Positions 50,355 through 62,613 of a DNA stretch of 64,000 nucleotides are shown here, one piece after another (position 1 is the first letter of the stretch; the number at the start of each line of letters is the position of its first letter). This DNA comes from Rotaria sordida. Taxonomy: Eukaryota; Rotifera; Eurotatoria; Philodinida; Philodinidae. Below the pieces are notes generated by a model. That model was given only the letters and a program-made list of their open reading frames with translations. It made no database searches and had not been told where the DNA came from. Location of the stretch: NCBI GenBank assembly GCA_905250125.1, contig CAJNOL010000190.1, positions 1 through 64,000 on the forward strand. The letters are read 5' to 3'. The translations under genes and the position numbers were made by a program.

Positions 50355-50606
50355 TTATGTAAAAACATATATAGAACGATATGTTTCTAAACTTTTAGTA
50401 CTTTGTCCTATCAATAAACCATTTGAAGATAATGCCATCAGAGAAAGATAAGAACAACTGTGTGACAGTTGCACAAGAATATCAGCAAGTGTTTGTGGAA
50501 AGGTCCAGATCGATATTAAAAATTGTTGATTAATTATATCACGAGCAGCATAAATTGGCAATAGACATGTTGCTATCATGATGTCAAATTTCAGAAGAAA
50601 AAAAGA
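50355..50606 (-). pseudogene. GPCR TM2-TM3-like segment, exon or relic
   Basis: Starting at a CAG acceptor (50607-50609), the frame reads SFFLLKFDIMIATCLLPIY, AARDIINQQFLISIWTF and then PQTLADILVQLSHSCSYLSL. Two hydrophobic helices are joined by a short loop with W-x-F, in the layout of rhodopsin-type helices 2-3. The usual DRY after helix 3 is not visible (SSNGLLIG). No partner exons for TM1 or TM4-7 were found, so this may be an isolated exon or a decayed receptor. Another membrane protein is possible. Confidence 0.25.
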
Positions 50607-51523
50607 CTGCTTTAATTGCTTTATTTATTACAATAAAGTTTTGTTTAGGATCTATTGCAAATAGGATTTGTGAACAAAATGAAGTTCATTTTATCAAATA
50701 AATTGTAGAAGAAAATCTAACATTCCATTTTGAAATACAATACAAATACAACGAAAGGATATAGTGTTAGTCTCAATATACAAGCATGTGGCTTATAATT
50801 ATACCGAATAGAACCTGAAAAGATTATTTTTCTATATCTACGGAATATCTATTGATGTCGTTGTTTAGCCTAATTGAAAGAATATATTTTTTGAATCTAT
50901 TGAACTTGTATATACTATCAATTGTTTAGAAAAACGAATTGTATAAATTAAATTGAACTTGATGAGAACATTTTCAGTCAGCTGATCATTTATTCCTTTC
51001 TTCAATATAATCAATATTCTATAGCATAAGTATTTCAATCCTATTTCTGTTAACGTAAATTTTAAAATATAGACTTTTAGTTAAAAAAATTTGGATTATC
51101 TACTCTATTTTTACATTGTGGCAGGTACAAGTTGACAAACTCGATCAAAATTTTAGCAGAAACTTCTTCGAAAAAGATGCTAGTTCTTTCAATTATTAGA
51201 TGCTTTACTTACTGTTATTATTTTTAATTAATTTCAATTATTAGACGACTTATTTATTCTGTAACATTTTATTTTAAAATCAAATATTTCAACCTTAAGA
51301 TGAATCGAATTATTCTTTACCCTCCAAAAAAGATGTAAACAATGTAGCCTATTTAAAGAACATATTATCAAGCAAAGAGAAACAAAAAAACCAATAATCA
51401 TGTCTGTAAAATAACAAAAACAATATTATGAAATCAGTATATTATTGCTATTATAAATAGTTTCTATTACAATAAGAAACGATGGAATAATTAATAAATC
51501 AATTTGTGTCTTTACTGATGGTT
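50607..51523. other. AT-rich intergenic region, nothing seen
   Basis: No gene, RNA or repeat that I can support. Confidence 0.5.
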
Positions 51524-52797
51524 TTATTTACGTACGTAGCCAGCTTCTTTGAATACATTTCTCAAAGCATCTTTAACTTTTTCAAGATCATTACGAGTTT
51601 TTGTATCCATAACAGTTATACCCATATGTCCAATACGAAAATATTTATCTTTTATTTCTTTATGAAGACCACCAGCAACAACTATACCACGTTCAAGTAA
51701 TCGTGGAATGATATCCGATGCTGATAAACCATCGGGAAAATAAATAGCTGTCATACCATTAGCAGCTATTGATGGATCACTTGGAACCTAGATGGAACAG
51801 TGAATAAATAAAATCATGAATATACCATAGATCAAGCAAAATGTACTTGTTTCAATCCAAGTTCGTCGGTCACAAATTGTTTAAAATCGATACTAGCTTG
51901 TTTATGTCTTGCCCAACGTTCTTCAATAGGTCTTGAAGTTATCTCTTTCAAACTGGTATGAAGAGCACAAATAATTTGAATAGGTGGTGTTGCAAAATAC
52001 ACAGGTTTACCTTGTTCATAACCACGCATTACTACAATACATGAAAAATTCTAATAAAATTAGCGAGAAAATTATTCAAATTTACCAGGTAACCAGTTTA
52101 GCCACGAAGCAAAATACGAATTTATTTTAGTCTTACGTGTTTCGACTATACGAATAGCTCTTTCACTAGCACATACAAGACTAAGTCCAGGTGGTACACC
52201 TAAACCTTTTTGACTAGCACACATCACTACATCTAATGACCATTCGTCCATACGAATTACTTCACTACCAACTGAACATACTCCATCAAGTACTATCAAT
52301 GTGTCAGGACTTATTTCATGTACCACTTCAGATATCATTTGAGGATTACTTAATACACCAGTTGATGTATCAACATGTGTAATAGTTACTATCTTGTATT
52401 TCTTTGCTTTTAATGCTTGAACTAATTCTTCTCGTGATGGACATTGTCCAACGGGTGCTTTTAGTTGAGTTACTTTAGCACCGTATGTTTCTAAACAATC
52501 AGCAAAACTTTGACCAAAATATCCAGAATGTAAAACAAGTGCTTCATCGCCAGGTTCAGTCAAATTAGATGCTACCATATCCCAACCAAGTGTACCACTA
52601 CCAGCTACAATAAATGGTTGACCACGTTCAGTAACAAGTACTTGTCGAAACATTTTAATTGTTTCTCCAAAAGTTTGTACAAAACTTTTTGACATGTGTG
52701 ATTGAGATGGTGTTGCATTAGCAAGTAAGACATCATCGCTAACTTCGATTGATCCTGGAATCACCAAGAGAGGATGTTCGGCTTGATGAAATGTCAT
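51524..52797 (-). CDS. Alanine-glyoxylate / serine-pyruvate aminotransferase, fungal type
   Basis: Three exons, 52797-52086, 52031-51847 and 51787-51524 (1161 nt, 386 aa), with introns of 54 and 59 bp. Class V PLP-dependent aminotransferase that converts glyoxylate and alanine to glycine and pyruvate. Visible motifs: VAGSGTLGWD (residues 64-73), THVDTSTGVLS, LDGVCSVGSEV with the PLP-nitrogen Asp (~171), the PLP-lysine motif CASQKGLGVPPG (Lys ~197), YFATPPIQI, and VVAGGLHKEI with RIGHMG near the C-terminus. The run of motifs, notably GQPF-x-VAGSGTLGWD, FADCL-x-x-YGA and FATPP, follows yeast Agx1-like enzymes rather than animal AGXT. No PTS1 ends the protein (GYVRK), and no clear mitochondrial presequence is seen. 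The AATAAA overlapping the stop may or may not be used. Horizontal acquisition from fungi is an inference. Confidence 0.9.
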
Positions 52798-53223
52798 AAT
52801 GAAAAATATTTCAAAAAAAAAGAAGATCTAAAAAATAAGAATAATTTTAGAATGTTGCTTTTACTCGATCAAAGAGTAATAAGATGAAGAACAAGGTCAC
52901 TATAGTGAACCGAAAAAAAAACATGCGCTCACAGTTTTATTCGATTTTTTTTTACTTCTTATCAGTAACATATAGTGATGATATGCTATGTCCACAATGA
53001 ATCACCTTCGAAAGAATACTAACAAATAACAAATACCTTCTCATATAACTTGTATGAAATAGATGACGAGATAGTGACATCTTATGTTAGATTAAATTAT
53101 TTTAACGATTTTAAAAGTTTATCAAATATGATTTGTATTATAGAAAAAAGAATTTTTAAATGAAGTAACTAATATTATATATATACATAAAATACAATAA
53201 AATAAAATAAAAATAGAATTTCT
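52798..53223. other. Intergenic spacer between aminotransferase and GH31 genes
   Basis: AT-rich, 426 bp. Contains the aminotransferase promoter and the GH31 3' end. No clear motif. Confidence 0.5.
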
Positions 53224-56200
53224 TTAAAAATCAATTTGACATTGAAATGATGATTGCTGTTGTAAAAGAACAATAGCTATCCATATAACTTGATTTTCTT
53301 CATCGTATGTAAAACAATTTTGTAATTGTTCTCTAGGTAAAATTTTTGCTACAATTTGCCAATCACTAACTTGTTCAAATGGTTGCATACTAGATGATGA
53401 TATTGAACTTGGCGATTTATTAAATGGTAATTGTAAAATTAATAATCTATGTAGAGGATCAACAATATTAATACATAATGATTTATTTAAATTGCACGCA
53501 TTTATATTCATGTTTAATCCATCCCAAACAATGCCATTAGCTTCATATTGTTCATTAAGAAAAATCCATAAATGTAAAATATATGATCGATCATAAATTG
53601 ATATTGGTTGACCTTGATTTAATGTAAAAACACTTGGATCAATAAGAGGAATTATTGAACCAGCTCGAACAAATAATGGAATTGTTAATAGATCAGCTTT
53701 AACGTTCATTATCCATTGACCACCATGAAGTATATCAGATCTTCCAATTCGATATCGACCATCTTTATCTTGATCATAAATAAGATTTGTTGATAGATCA
53801 ATCCAATTCTCACCGAATGGTAAATAAACATCTTGTAGAAATTGATTTTGTTTTACTATAGGTGCAACTAACAAATCATTACCAAATGTATATTGATATT
53901 CTTGTTGAATAGCTATTTCATCATTATAATATGTTAATAGATGATGTCTTGTTATTGGAAGACCAGTTGCATGTGCTTCATGTGCTAATGTAAAAATATA
54001 TGGAAAAAATTGTGTTCGTAATTTTGCATATTTTCGCCAAACATATACAGTTTGATTATTTGTAAATAATTGTACACGTTCTTGGGTACATGCTGAACCT
54101 TCAGTTTCATCATGCATAAAACCAGAAAATGTTCCAACTTGTAACCAACGTGTTAATAATTCTACTGTTAAATCTGGATAAAATTCACAAACATAACCAC
54201 CAATAGAACTTGAACAATAAGGTACACCACTAATTCCAATACCAAGACAAGCTTGTACATGAGCTGGTAAACCTGAATATGAATTCCAATCAGCACTAGC
54301 ATCACCTGTCCAATGTAATTGAGTATATTGTACACTATTTGTATAACCACTACGGGTATGAAATAAAAAATTTGATTGATAATTTATTGATAAATCGTTT
54401 TTTTCATTTAGATTTAAATTAAGTAATTGTTCAACTGTTGTAGAATTTAATGTCATGTCATAAACGGTTTTTTGATAAAGTTCAATAAAATGATTATGCA
54501 TTTCATGACCAGTTTTTTCATTTGATGATATAGAATTTATTGGTGTATATTCACCAAAATCTAACATAAATCCATTATAACCAAGATCAAAACTTTCTTG
54601 AATTTGTTTTTGATACCATAGAGATGCATTTTTATTACTAAAATCAATACTACCAACATAAAAATGACGACTTATTATATCACCAAAATATGGAAATAAA
54701 TATGGTTGATTAGAATTATTTTTTAATAGATAATTATTTTCTAAACATTCATCAAATAATTTTTTATATAATGTTGATACATAAGGATTAAAATAACATA
54801 ATGATGTAACACCAAGTTCGTTATAAATAGCATTTTCTTGAAGAATTTCATCTTCATGACCTTAAAAATAGAAATGATTTCTAACGAAGAAATCTTCCTT
54901 TTCAGTGGTTTTATCTAATAATAACAATATACTCAAATTTAACTGTATCAAAGAGAATCATTGTTCCCAGTAGAATATTGTACGAGTGCAACATATCGTA
55001 GCCGTATCTTACCCATACCTAGGTACAGATATTGGACCCATGGCTTGCAATAATTTAGTTGCTAATGGTCAGCCCTCACTCTCAGCTAAGTGCCAACCCT
55101 CAGCCTAGTCTCTTCCGTTTGATAATAAAATATGTAACGTGATGTATAGAAAAATCTCGAAAAAATAAATCTTTGAAGTTGCTGACCTAAATGAAATTTT
55201 GAAAACTTCAAAAGGATAAGGATACGTAGGTTTTCTACTCAGTGATAGTCGTATTATTGAAGTTTTTGTCTATAGCACTGTATGTAAAAAAGAATTGCAT
55301 GACGATATTTTGACCTGAAATTTCATCCACAGATAAGCCTGCTTGTAAGTAGAATATTCCCTTCGTTCGTGAGATATTGAATTCCCAAAAAACTCACTCA
55401 TATTGGAGAATCTCAGGTTTTTCAGGAATTCAATATTTCACGAAGAGAATATTCTTATCAATGAAAGCTTTCAGGACATTCTAGTTACAAGTAGGTCTAT
55501 CTATAGGCAAAGTTTCAGATCGAAAATATCATCATTCCATTATTTTGTACATACTATGCTATAGAATAAAATTTCAGTAAAAAATCCATAACTCTACAAA
55601 GTTCGAAATCAAAAGCGGTTTTCAAATTAGGAAGGTTCATTTGTAAGATAACATTTCTTACCTTGTTGATCACCTTTTGGAAAAAAATGTAACACACCAA
55701 TTCTGACTGTAATTGGGATATCTTGTTCAATCATTCTTCGTACAACATCAATTTCAGTTTGATTTCTTAAAACATTTCCTGTTTGTTTCCATGGTCCAAA
55801 TACAAATAATGGTGGTATACGAGTTGTTTCACCACGAGCTTGAATTAATGCTGTAAACGATGGATTAATTTTTCGATTTTGTTTTTTATAAAGATTGAAA
55901 AATTTTTCAAATGGTTTTGACATTTTAGATTTTGATAAAAATGAATTTTTTATTGGAAAATAAAATTGTATATTTGTTGTATTCCATTCTGTTGTTATAA
56001 TCCATTCATTAGATGAACTTAAATCAAAATTAACGCGTCGAGTTTCATTTATCCAAACAGCATATTGACGATTTGAAATAAAAAGTGGCATTGGTATATA
56101 AGTTGCATTTGCTTGTGGAATTCGTCTAGAAATATTTAAAAATGACCAACTACCATCTTCACTCCAACAATATAATTTTTGTCCACGAAATCTTGTAAAA

Positions 56201-56748
56201 CCCCAATATGAACCAAAACCATAATAATCTTCATAAATATCACGAGTTTTAAATGATAATGTTAAAAATGGAAAAACATAATGTGAAGATTGTGTATCAA
56301 AATGTTCTTTAAATCCTGTATATTCAATTTGTAAATGTATATTACGATCATTTTCTTGTTTTATAAATGTTAAATAAAAATTATTATAAGAAAATGTAAT
56401 TGATTCGGAAGACGATGAACATGAATATGATTTTAAAGCACCTATTATTCGATGTTCTTTCTCATAACCAACACGAAACATATAACCAAAATATAGAGTT
56501 TCATAAGTACCTTCCCAAACTCCAGCAAATATATCTTTACTACTTTGAAGTAAAATTGTTTGTGTTGGTAAATCGATTATAGTTAATTTGTATGAAAATT
56601 TCGATAGAATAATAAGAAGAGTAGATGATGTTTGAAAAGATATATCAGTTGTATTTGTTTGAATATTAAATGATGATGGACAATCATCAGCAAGAAAAAT
56701 ATTTGATACAGAAAATATTATTAATATTTTAATATAATGAAAAATCAT
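53224..56748 (-). CDS. Secreted glycoside hydrolase family 31 (DFGEY type)
   Basis: Two exons, 56748-55662 and 54860-53224, joined in phase 1: 2724 nt, 907 aa. The N-terminus is a signal peptide (MIFHYIKILIIFSVSNIFLA, cleavage near ADDCP). Residues ~60-330 form the GH31 N-terminal beta domain (YYGFGSYWGFTRFRG). The barrel follows with CYFNPYV, the nucleophile motif GFMLDFGEY (Asp ~463) and the acid/base motif WTGDASADWNS (Asp ~549), then SIGGY, RWLQVGTFSGF and FGNDLLVAPIV. The DFGEY nucleophile context occurs in bacterial YihQ-like enzymes and differs from the WIDMNE of animal lysosomal alpha-glucosidase. The substrate cannot be fixed: alpha-glucoside and sulfoquinovoside are both open. Many N-x-S/T sites fit a secreted protein. 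Bacterial or fungal origin is an inference. Confidence 0.88.
54861..55661 (-). other. Long repeat-bearing intron of the GH31 gene
   Basis: An 801-bp intron (GTAAGA...TTTTTAAG). 55150-55620 belongs to the dispersed family with GAAAGCTTTCAGGACATTCT / AAAGTTTCAGATCGAAAAT, also found at 35.4 and 43.6-44.0 kb. Confidence 0.6.
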
Positions 56749-57621
56749 TGTTATTTAATTTGCGTCTTCTTTTGGTTTTACATGCTACACATTTTTTTTT
56801 TGTAAATAAAGAACGATAACAACATCTATTAGTATTTAAAGGCAACAAAGATAACAGAGAAGAAAATCTTTAAAAGAGAGTTTGTCCAACACTCACAAAT
56901 ATAAAACATCATAGTGCATAATGCGCACAGAAGAAATGTTTACAGTGAGTGACTTGGCATTTAACAAAATAATATATATATTTCAGACTTTAGAAAATTC
57001 TCACTTAGTACTTGTTGAAATATCAATAGAAGAGTATTTTGTTTATCAAAAACCTTCTACTGTTAAATCATAATGAAAACGAAAATCGGAATAGATTAAA
57101 TATTGGCCTAAGTAATGAACCATACAATTGACAGTCATAGGAGATTAAAAAAGAGGGCGTTAAACTCATTTTTTTTTTTGTCGATTTATTTTCTCAGCTA
57201 GCAGGTAAGTTCTATATTTTGTTGCATCAAATATCCTTTAAGATCACACAATCAAAACATTAATTTGAGAGTTAATGTATTTTTGATCGATATCTGACAA
57301 AGGAAAAATATAATCATGTGAATTTTTATTGACAGAAAATGACAATTTATTTACATCATAGAAAACAAAAAAAAAAGGTTGATATTTCTCTTTTAAGAGC
57401 ATGTTATTCTTCTAAAGGATACATTACATTACATTACAACACAAGAACAAGCACATATTAAAACATCCGTTTATGATAAATGAAGTTAAAAATCATGTTT
57501 TTTTTTTTAAAACTATATATCTATGAAGAAATGGATGCTATATTAGTATAATAAAAAATAAAGAGAAAAAAAACTGTAAATTTGTTTTTCTATTTTATAA
57601 TTAATGATTTAAGTTACATAT
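56749..57621. other. AT-rich intergenic region
   Basis: No gene seen. A short ATTACATTACATTACAACAC tandem lies at ~57421-57441. This is the presumed GH31 promoter region. Confidence 0.5.
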
Positions 57622-58422
57622 TCAATATTGATATTCAGAAGTGTTTGCAACAGGTGGTATTGATATCGATTTCTTTTGTATATGTCGAACGATTGCTAGA
57701 TTGATTCCAGTGTGAATTGTGGCAATACAAAGTTCGATTAGAATAATTACCTTTAATCTATGTCCAATTTGTGTATCACATAAATTGCTGCTCATACGAT
57801 TGGCACATTTTTGTGATACGGTGACATCAACAATAGATAAAATAACTCCAACTATACAAAAGATTACAACAAAAAATAATAATCGTACCACATAAGCCAT
57901 TGAATAAGATACTCGACATGCAATAATTAACATACTAATTGATGTACCTAACATAATAAAACCTGAAAATATACCTCGATAATATATTGAATAAGAATAA
58001 AGAAGAATAGAAATTTCTAGACCAATTGCTAATGCACTCCATAGTAAATAAGTAATACCAGAAAGAATAAAAAATATTTGAAGTTTTAAAGTGATTGTTG
58101 TTAAAATTCGAGTTCTCGTTAATAAATGATGAGCAGGTATAATGAGAACATTTTTTTGTGAATTCAATAGAACTTGACCATTGTATTGTTCACTAGATAC
58201 CGTATGATCAGTATTATTGATTGATTGTTGAGAATATGATGCGTATGGTGGTGGTCCTGGATATGGTCTAAAAATATAAATAAATAATCATGTTTGTCAA
58301 AAAGACTATGGTACTTACTGATAAACATCTGTTCCATATGATGGTGGATTTGTCGGTGGATATTGATTGTCAGCAGAGTTAGATTGGTTATGATAAGTGA
58401 CTTCATTTGAATTATACTGCAT
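57622..58422 (-). CDS. Four-transmembrane protein with proline-rich PPPY tail
   Basis: Two exons, 58422-58319 and 58267-57622, with a 51-bp intron (GTAAGT...TTTTTAG), 750 nt, 249 aa. The N-terminal ~95 residues are polar and rich in Pro, Tyr, Gln and Asn (NQYPPTNPPSYG, PYPGPPPYASY), including a PPPY motif that WW-domain ubiquitin ligases can bind. Four hydrophobic segments follow at about residues 97-120, 130-150, 160-182 and 205-228. A loop between the third and fourth has two cysteines (QKCANRMSSNLCDTQ). The C-terminus is short and polar (ANTSEYQY). The layout resembles MS4A/CD20-like or other tetraspan proteins, without a decisive motif. No function can be assigned. Confidence 0.75.
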
Positions 58423-58589
58423 TGCTTTGATTTCTATTGATATTGATCAAACTCTTTTTTAATATTTTTGTTTGCTTGTGTAGAACTATATTCTTGTGAT
58501 ATTATAAACCTTTTGTTTTAGTATTTGTCTATGAATACAAAAGAGAAAAAAAAACGTTGTTAGATATATTTTTCTTTCTTTTTGTCAGG

Positions 58590-58612
58590 AACATAATAAT
58601 AATAATAATAAT
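58590..58612 (+). repeat. (ATA)n microsatellite
   Basis: ATAATAATAATAATAATAAT, a simple trinucleotide run upstream of the four-TM gene. Confidence 0.85.
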
Positions 58613-58892
58613 GATGAAAGACGATACGAATATTTTTTTCCATAAACACTTTCAGACCAATGGAAATATTAGGTGGATAATATAATATTTTCTAAGAGAT
58701 AATTTTCTTTCTAAGAGAAAATATAGACCAAAAAAGCATCCTGAACAATTCAAGATTTTAGAATATTATGATCATTTTTTGATATCAAACAAGAAAGAAT
58801 GGTTCAGTTCAAAAAGTTATCGAATATTTTAATTCAATCATCTGTTCTTATGATTAGTATACATGATAAAAAGATGCATCACACTTAGACAT

Positions 58893-58990
58893 GTGCAAAG
58901 TCAAAAAATAAAACTTTATCGGAACCAAGATCACGAGAAAAACTTTGCTGAAACCAAGACCAAAAAAACTTATTCCCGTACATGTTTAGT
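58893..58990. mobile_element. Short diverged copy of the GGGACC MITE family
   Basis: Contains GTGCAAAGTCAAAAAATAAAACTTTATCGGAACC and ends TTCCCGTACATGTTTAG. This resembles 44094-44130 (GTGCGGGACCAAAGAATAAAACTTTACC) and the ends of 27479-27985. Confidence 0.45.
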
Positions 58991-59229
58991 CACACTTCTG
59001 TAATAAGAAAGAATTTTCGATCAATTAGCTTAACATTGTATTTCTGTCGAAGTACTTTATCGAAACATTTATGTATAATTATTTAATATTTCTTCGAAAT
59101 TTTCATCTCATTGTAAAAATTAGTAAAACCAAGTTCAATAGTTTGTTTGTATAAAGCAATGAACTATTTCAATGGTTTTATATATAATTCTGAGAAGAAA
59201 CGACTTCATCTTCGTCTGAATATTATTGA

Positions 59230-59530
59230 AAAAAAAAGTTGTTAGTGCAAGCCCTGCGGGATTAAAACGTGAAACATGATATAGACGCTGTTGCTCAATA
59301 CAGGGAGAGATTCCTTTATTCTGTTTATCTTGAGACATATTTCTTCATTCTCCTTTTACTTATTCCTGCAGAAAGACAATAAGGAAGTACTTTAACGAGA
59401 CATTATTGATCTACGGTCTGTGATCGTAGATCAACAATGTCTGTCAAGATCTATGGTGGGGGGTGTAAATTTCTACCCTATATACTTCAACACTCCTTTT
59501 AGGTCGTGTTTCACAAGGATAAATACGGAA
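59230..59530. repeat. Dispersed repeat remnant shared with 39.05 kb and 31.3 kb
   Basis: The minus strand of 59238-59283 reads GTTTCACGTTTTAATCCCGC followed by a CTAACAAC-like block. 39058-39108 has GTTTCACATTTTAATCCGGT and GCTAACAACTTTCTTTT. The following 59308-59370 (TTTATTCTGTTTATCTTGAG, CTTATTCCTGCAGAAA) resembles 31310-31380. Matching peptides in the two open frames are due to this repeat, not to a protein family. At 59398-59435 ATTGATCTACGGTCTGTGAT and its mirror ATCGTAGATCAACAAT form a hairpin. Confidence 0.55.
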
Positions 59531-62500
59531 ATTAATATTAGTCTATGTTTTTTATGTGACTCATTAACTGGATTTGAATGAAATACAAATTTTTAAAAAA
59601 CAATATAATGTTGGACATCAGATAGCATCATCTATTTTTGATCGGTCTTTTTTTTTGTACAGTAATATTATTGTGATAAGGTCATATGGATAGAGTTTTT
59701 TCAGAACATTGATGTACTCATTTATCTGTCGGCATAGTTTCAAACAAATGTGTTCCATTTGCTTTGAAGAAAAACAATTATTCTTTATCGAAATGTCTAC
59801 TAGTTGAAATTCTTCTTTTTGTAATTTGTTTTGAAATTTATGGACACAAGTACAGATATAACGAAGAACGATATATTCATATCTAAAAACAAGGAAATCA
59901 ATGTCTAATCTATTGATAAAATAATAGAGAATTGTTTCAAATCTAATAAATAATATTTTTAGTTACGAAAGAAGAAACACATTTTGTTTTTGTATTTATT
60001 AATTTAAATACAAAAAAAAAAACATTTTTTTTTCAAATTATGCTTAAATTAAAGAACTGTGGCTTGCCTTTTTTAAATAGACATATGAGAATACTTATTA
60101 CAACATTATCGAAAAAGACAAAAGTCTGTTAAATATTATACGAAAAGTTAAAGTACTATAGTATGGCTTATAATCGATTATAGAGAAAACGACCTTCAAT
60201 TTAAATGAAGATTGATGAACAAAAACTCAATTGAAATAATATCAAATAAGACTTTAACTAAAACTCAACACATACAAATATCATATAAATCGCTTTACTT
60301 GTTCAAGCGATATTAACCACTTTATTTTATAGTCTACTCTTAAAATAATCAGTTTGTTTTAAACATTGTATTATTTCTGATGAAGAGATTTTATTTTGGC
60401 CCTAATCTATTTCTTAACTTATATTTTTTCATATAACTTTTCATGACTTTAAAATATAAGTCTAATACATCTTATAAAAGTCTTTAAGTGACTATTAATC
60501 GCATACATATAATCATTATCTGATACTTCGTAATATTAAGAGAATTAAATCTTTTGCAAAAAAAAAAATGATTGGAAAGTTTTTAAACAAGATGTTTGTT
60601 CATTTTTAACCTCAATTTTCATTTTTCATAAATATTCATTTTTGAAAAAATCAACAACTGTTTGACGTTGATAGGAGCTCTTGAAAAAAAAATATTTGAG
60701 TAAAAACTACGAAAATGGATTTATAGAGTAAACAAACATCTGTTTGTTCACCATTACAAATAATTTTTTCAGGTCTTTCAAAAAATTTCTTACTTTTCGT
60801 GAATTAAAAACGACTACTGCTGAATAGACGAGCTGTGAAGAAGTAACAAAAGACAGATTATTAATATAACAACTATTTCAATATGTATCGATTACAAAGC
60901 TTACATTTTTAGTCGTTATACCTTTTAGCTTGCTAAGCAGAATAGAAAATGTTCACTCGAACGTATGCAACAGTTCTTTTATTTAATGCTATTTTAGGAT
61001 ATAACAAAGTCCTTAGACTTCGTCGGGTATTGAACCGTATAATTACATTGCTTTTCACACCTACGAAAGGTGTTAGATTTATTTTTTTTTCTTTCTATGA
61101 TCATTCCAGCACGGATAATTTCTCTTCAAAAAAACAAGGAGTTAGTTTGACAACATAAAAATAAATGAATGTGAACAAAATAAAGAGACATTATTAATTG
61201 AGTGATGTGTCTGGAAGTATGTTGAACACATTTCTGTAACAATACTCATCGACCAATCTCAGACATATTTGTTATTGAAGACATCCGAAAAACGTGACAA
61301 ATTTTATAACGATTGATTGTTGTTTTAAGATAAAATACTTCATGTACTATTAATACTCACGTATATTAATTATGTTTCTATTCTTTGAAATTTTGTACAT
61401 GTAAGATAATCATTGTGAATCTATTTAAACGTCATCAAATATAAAACTCTAATTTAGTCACAATCGATTTTTCGTAAACTGTATAGTCATCAGTCTACTA
61501 GAAAGTGAAAGAAAAACAGAGAATGCAATAAGTATTCATATCAAGTGAAGGTGTGGGGTGAGGTGCAAGAAAATCTATACTGACATCCAATAAACATTTG
61601 ATCATCGTGGATATCATCAAAATCAATTTATATTTCATGTCGGAAAGAAAAACATGTTCTGTATTGTCTTCAAACTTTATTATAATCTATGAAGAAGCTT
61701 CAATAAGGTATTCTTCTTAATTTTTCAATTATATTAACTAATCGTTTGGCATGTAAAGAATTATTGAAATTATTTTCATTTTCCTCTATAATTTTAATCA
61801 AATCTTGATGATAGAATTAATTGATTAATTACTCATCAAATATAACTTTAATCAAAATAATGAAAATGATGCGACTCATACATCAGCATATAAAATCATC
61901 ATTTATCGTATAGCTGAATGATTATGTGAATATTCATCTAGCTTGCTAAAATAATAGGAAATCATATATCGTATAGGTATTTCTTCATTGACACCTATAT
62001 GTATAAATGGAAACAATAAAGTAATGTATACGAATCATCTATTTATTAATCGATTAATCGATAAATATCATGCTTTCTCATAAATAGATGACTAATTTCA
62101 AGTCAAGTTTTTTATGTGCTTGTCTCGATTGATTTTTTTGTTTTAAAGTTATATTTTATATATCACCATCAGAAGTTGTAATAATAATGAACAATTAATG
62201 AATTTATGCAATTAAACTAAGAAACAAGAATAATTTAATACAATTGAAATTCAGATAAGATATCTTATATTAACTAGGAAAATTCTTAATATAGAAACCT
62301 ACAATTCTCTCAATATATTATATGTTAACATCCGCACACGCAGTGGCCTAGATGCATCTGAGTATGGACGCTAATATAAATATGAATGAAGTGCTACTGC
62401 ATAAGAGACATGACAGAACAGGACAAAGCACTGTTCGTATATGTCACTGCGATCATAAGAAAAAAAGAACGGGCGGGAGAGTAAAAGTTCAGTATAGTAG

Positions 62501-62576
62501 AAGAGTAATAACATAAATAAATTCCTCACTTCACAGTAAAAGAGAAGGAGAGAAAGAATTTTCTTAGGTAAGGCAA

Positions 62577-62613
62577 AGGCAAGAGAGAAAGAGAGAAAGA
62601 GAGAGAGAGAGAG
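62577..62613 (+). repeat. GA-rich simple repeat
   Basis: GCAAGAGAGAAAGAGAGAAA and (GA)n, purine-rich on the plus strand. Confidence 0.85.

Noticed and set aside
50355-50606. Resemblance of LLPIYAARD to the C-terminal domain of bacterial MurC
   Set aside because: Only a nine-residue likeness. The rest is two hydrophobic helices and fits a membrane receptor better.
38933-59338. Matching peptides (VSHFNPVEIMLTTFF and VSRFNPAGLALTTFF) in frames at 39 kb and 59 kb
   Set aside because: The match comes from a dispersed DNA repeat present in both places. No longer protein homology exists around it.
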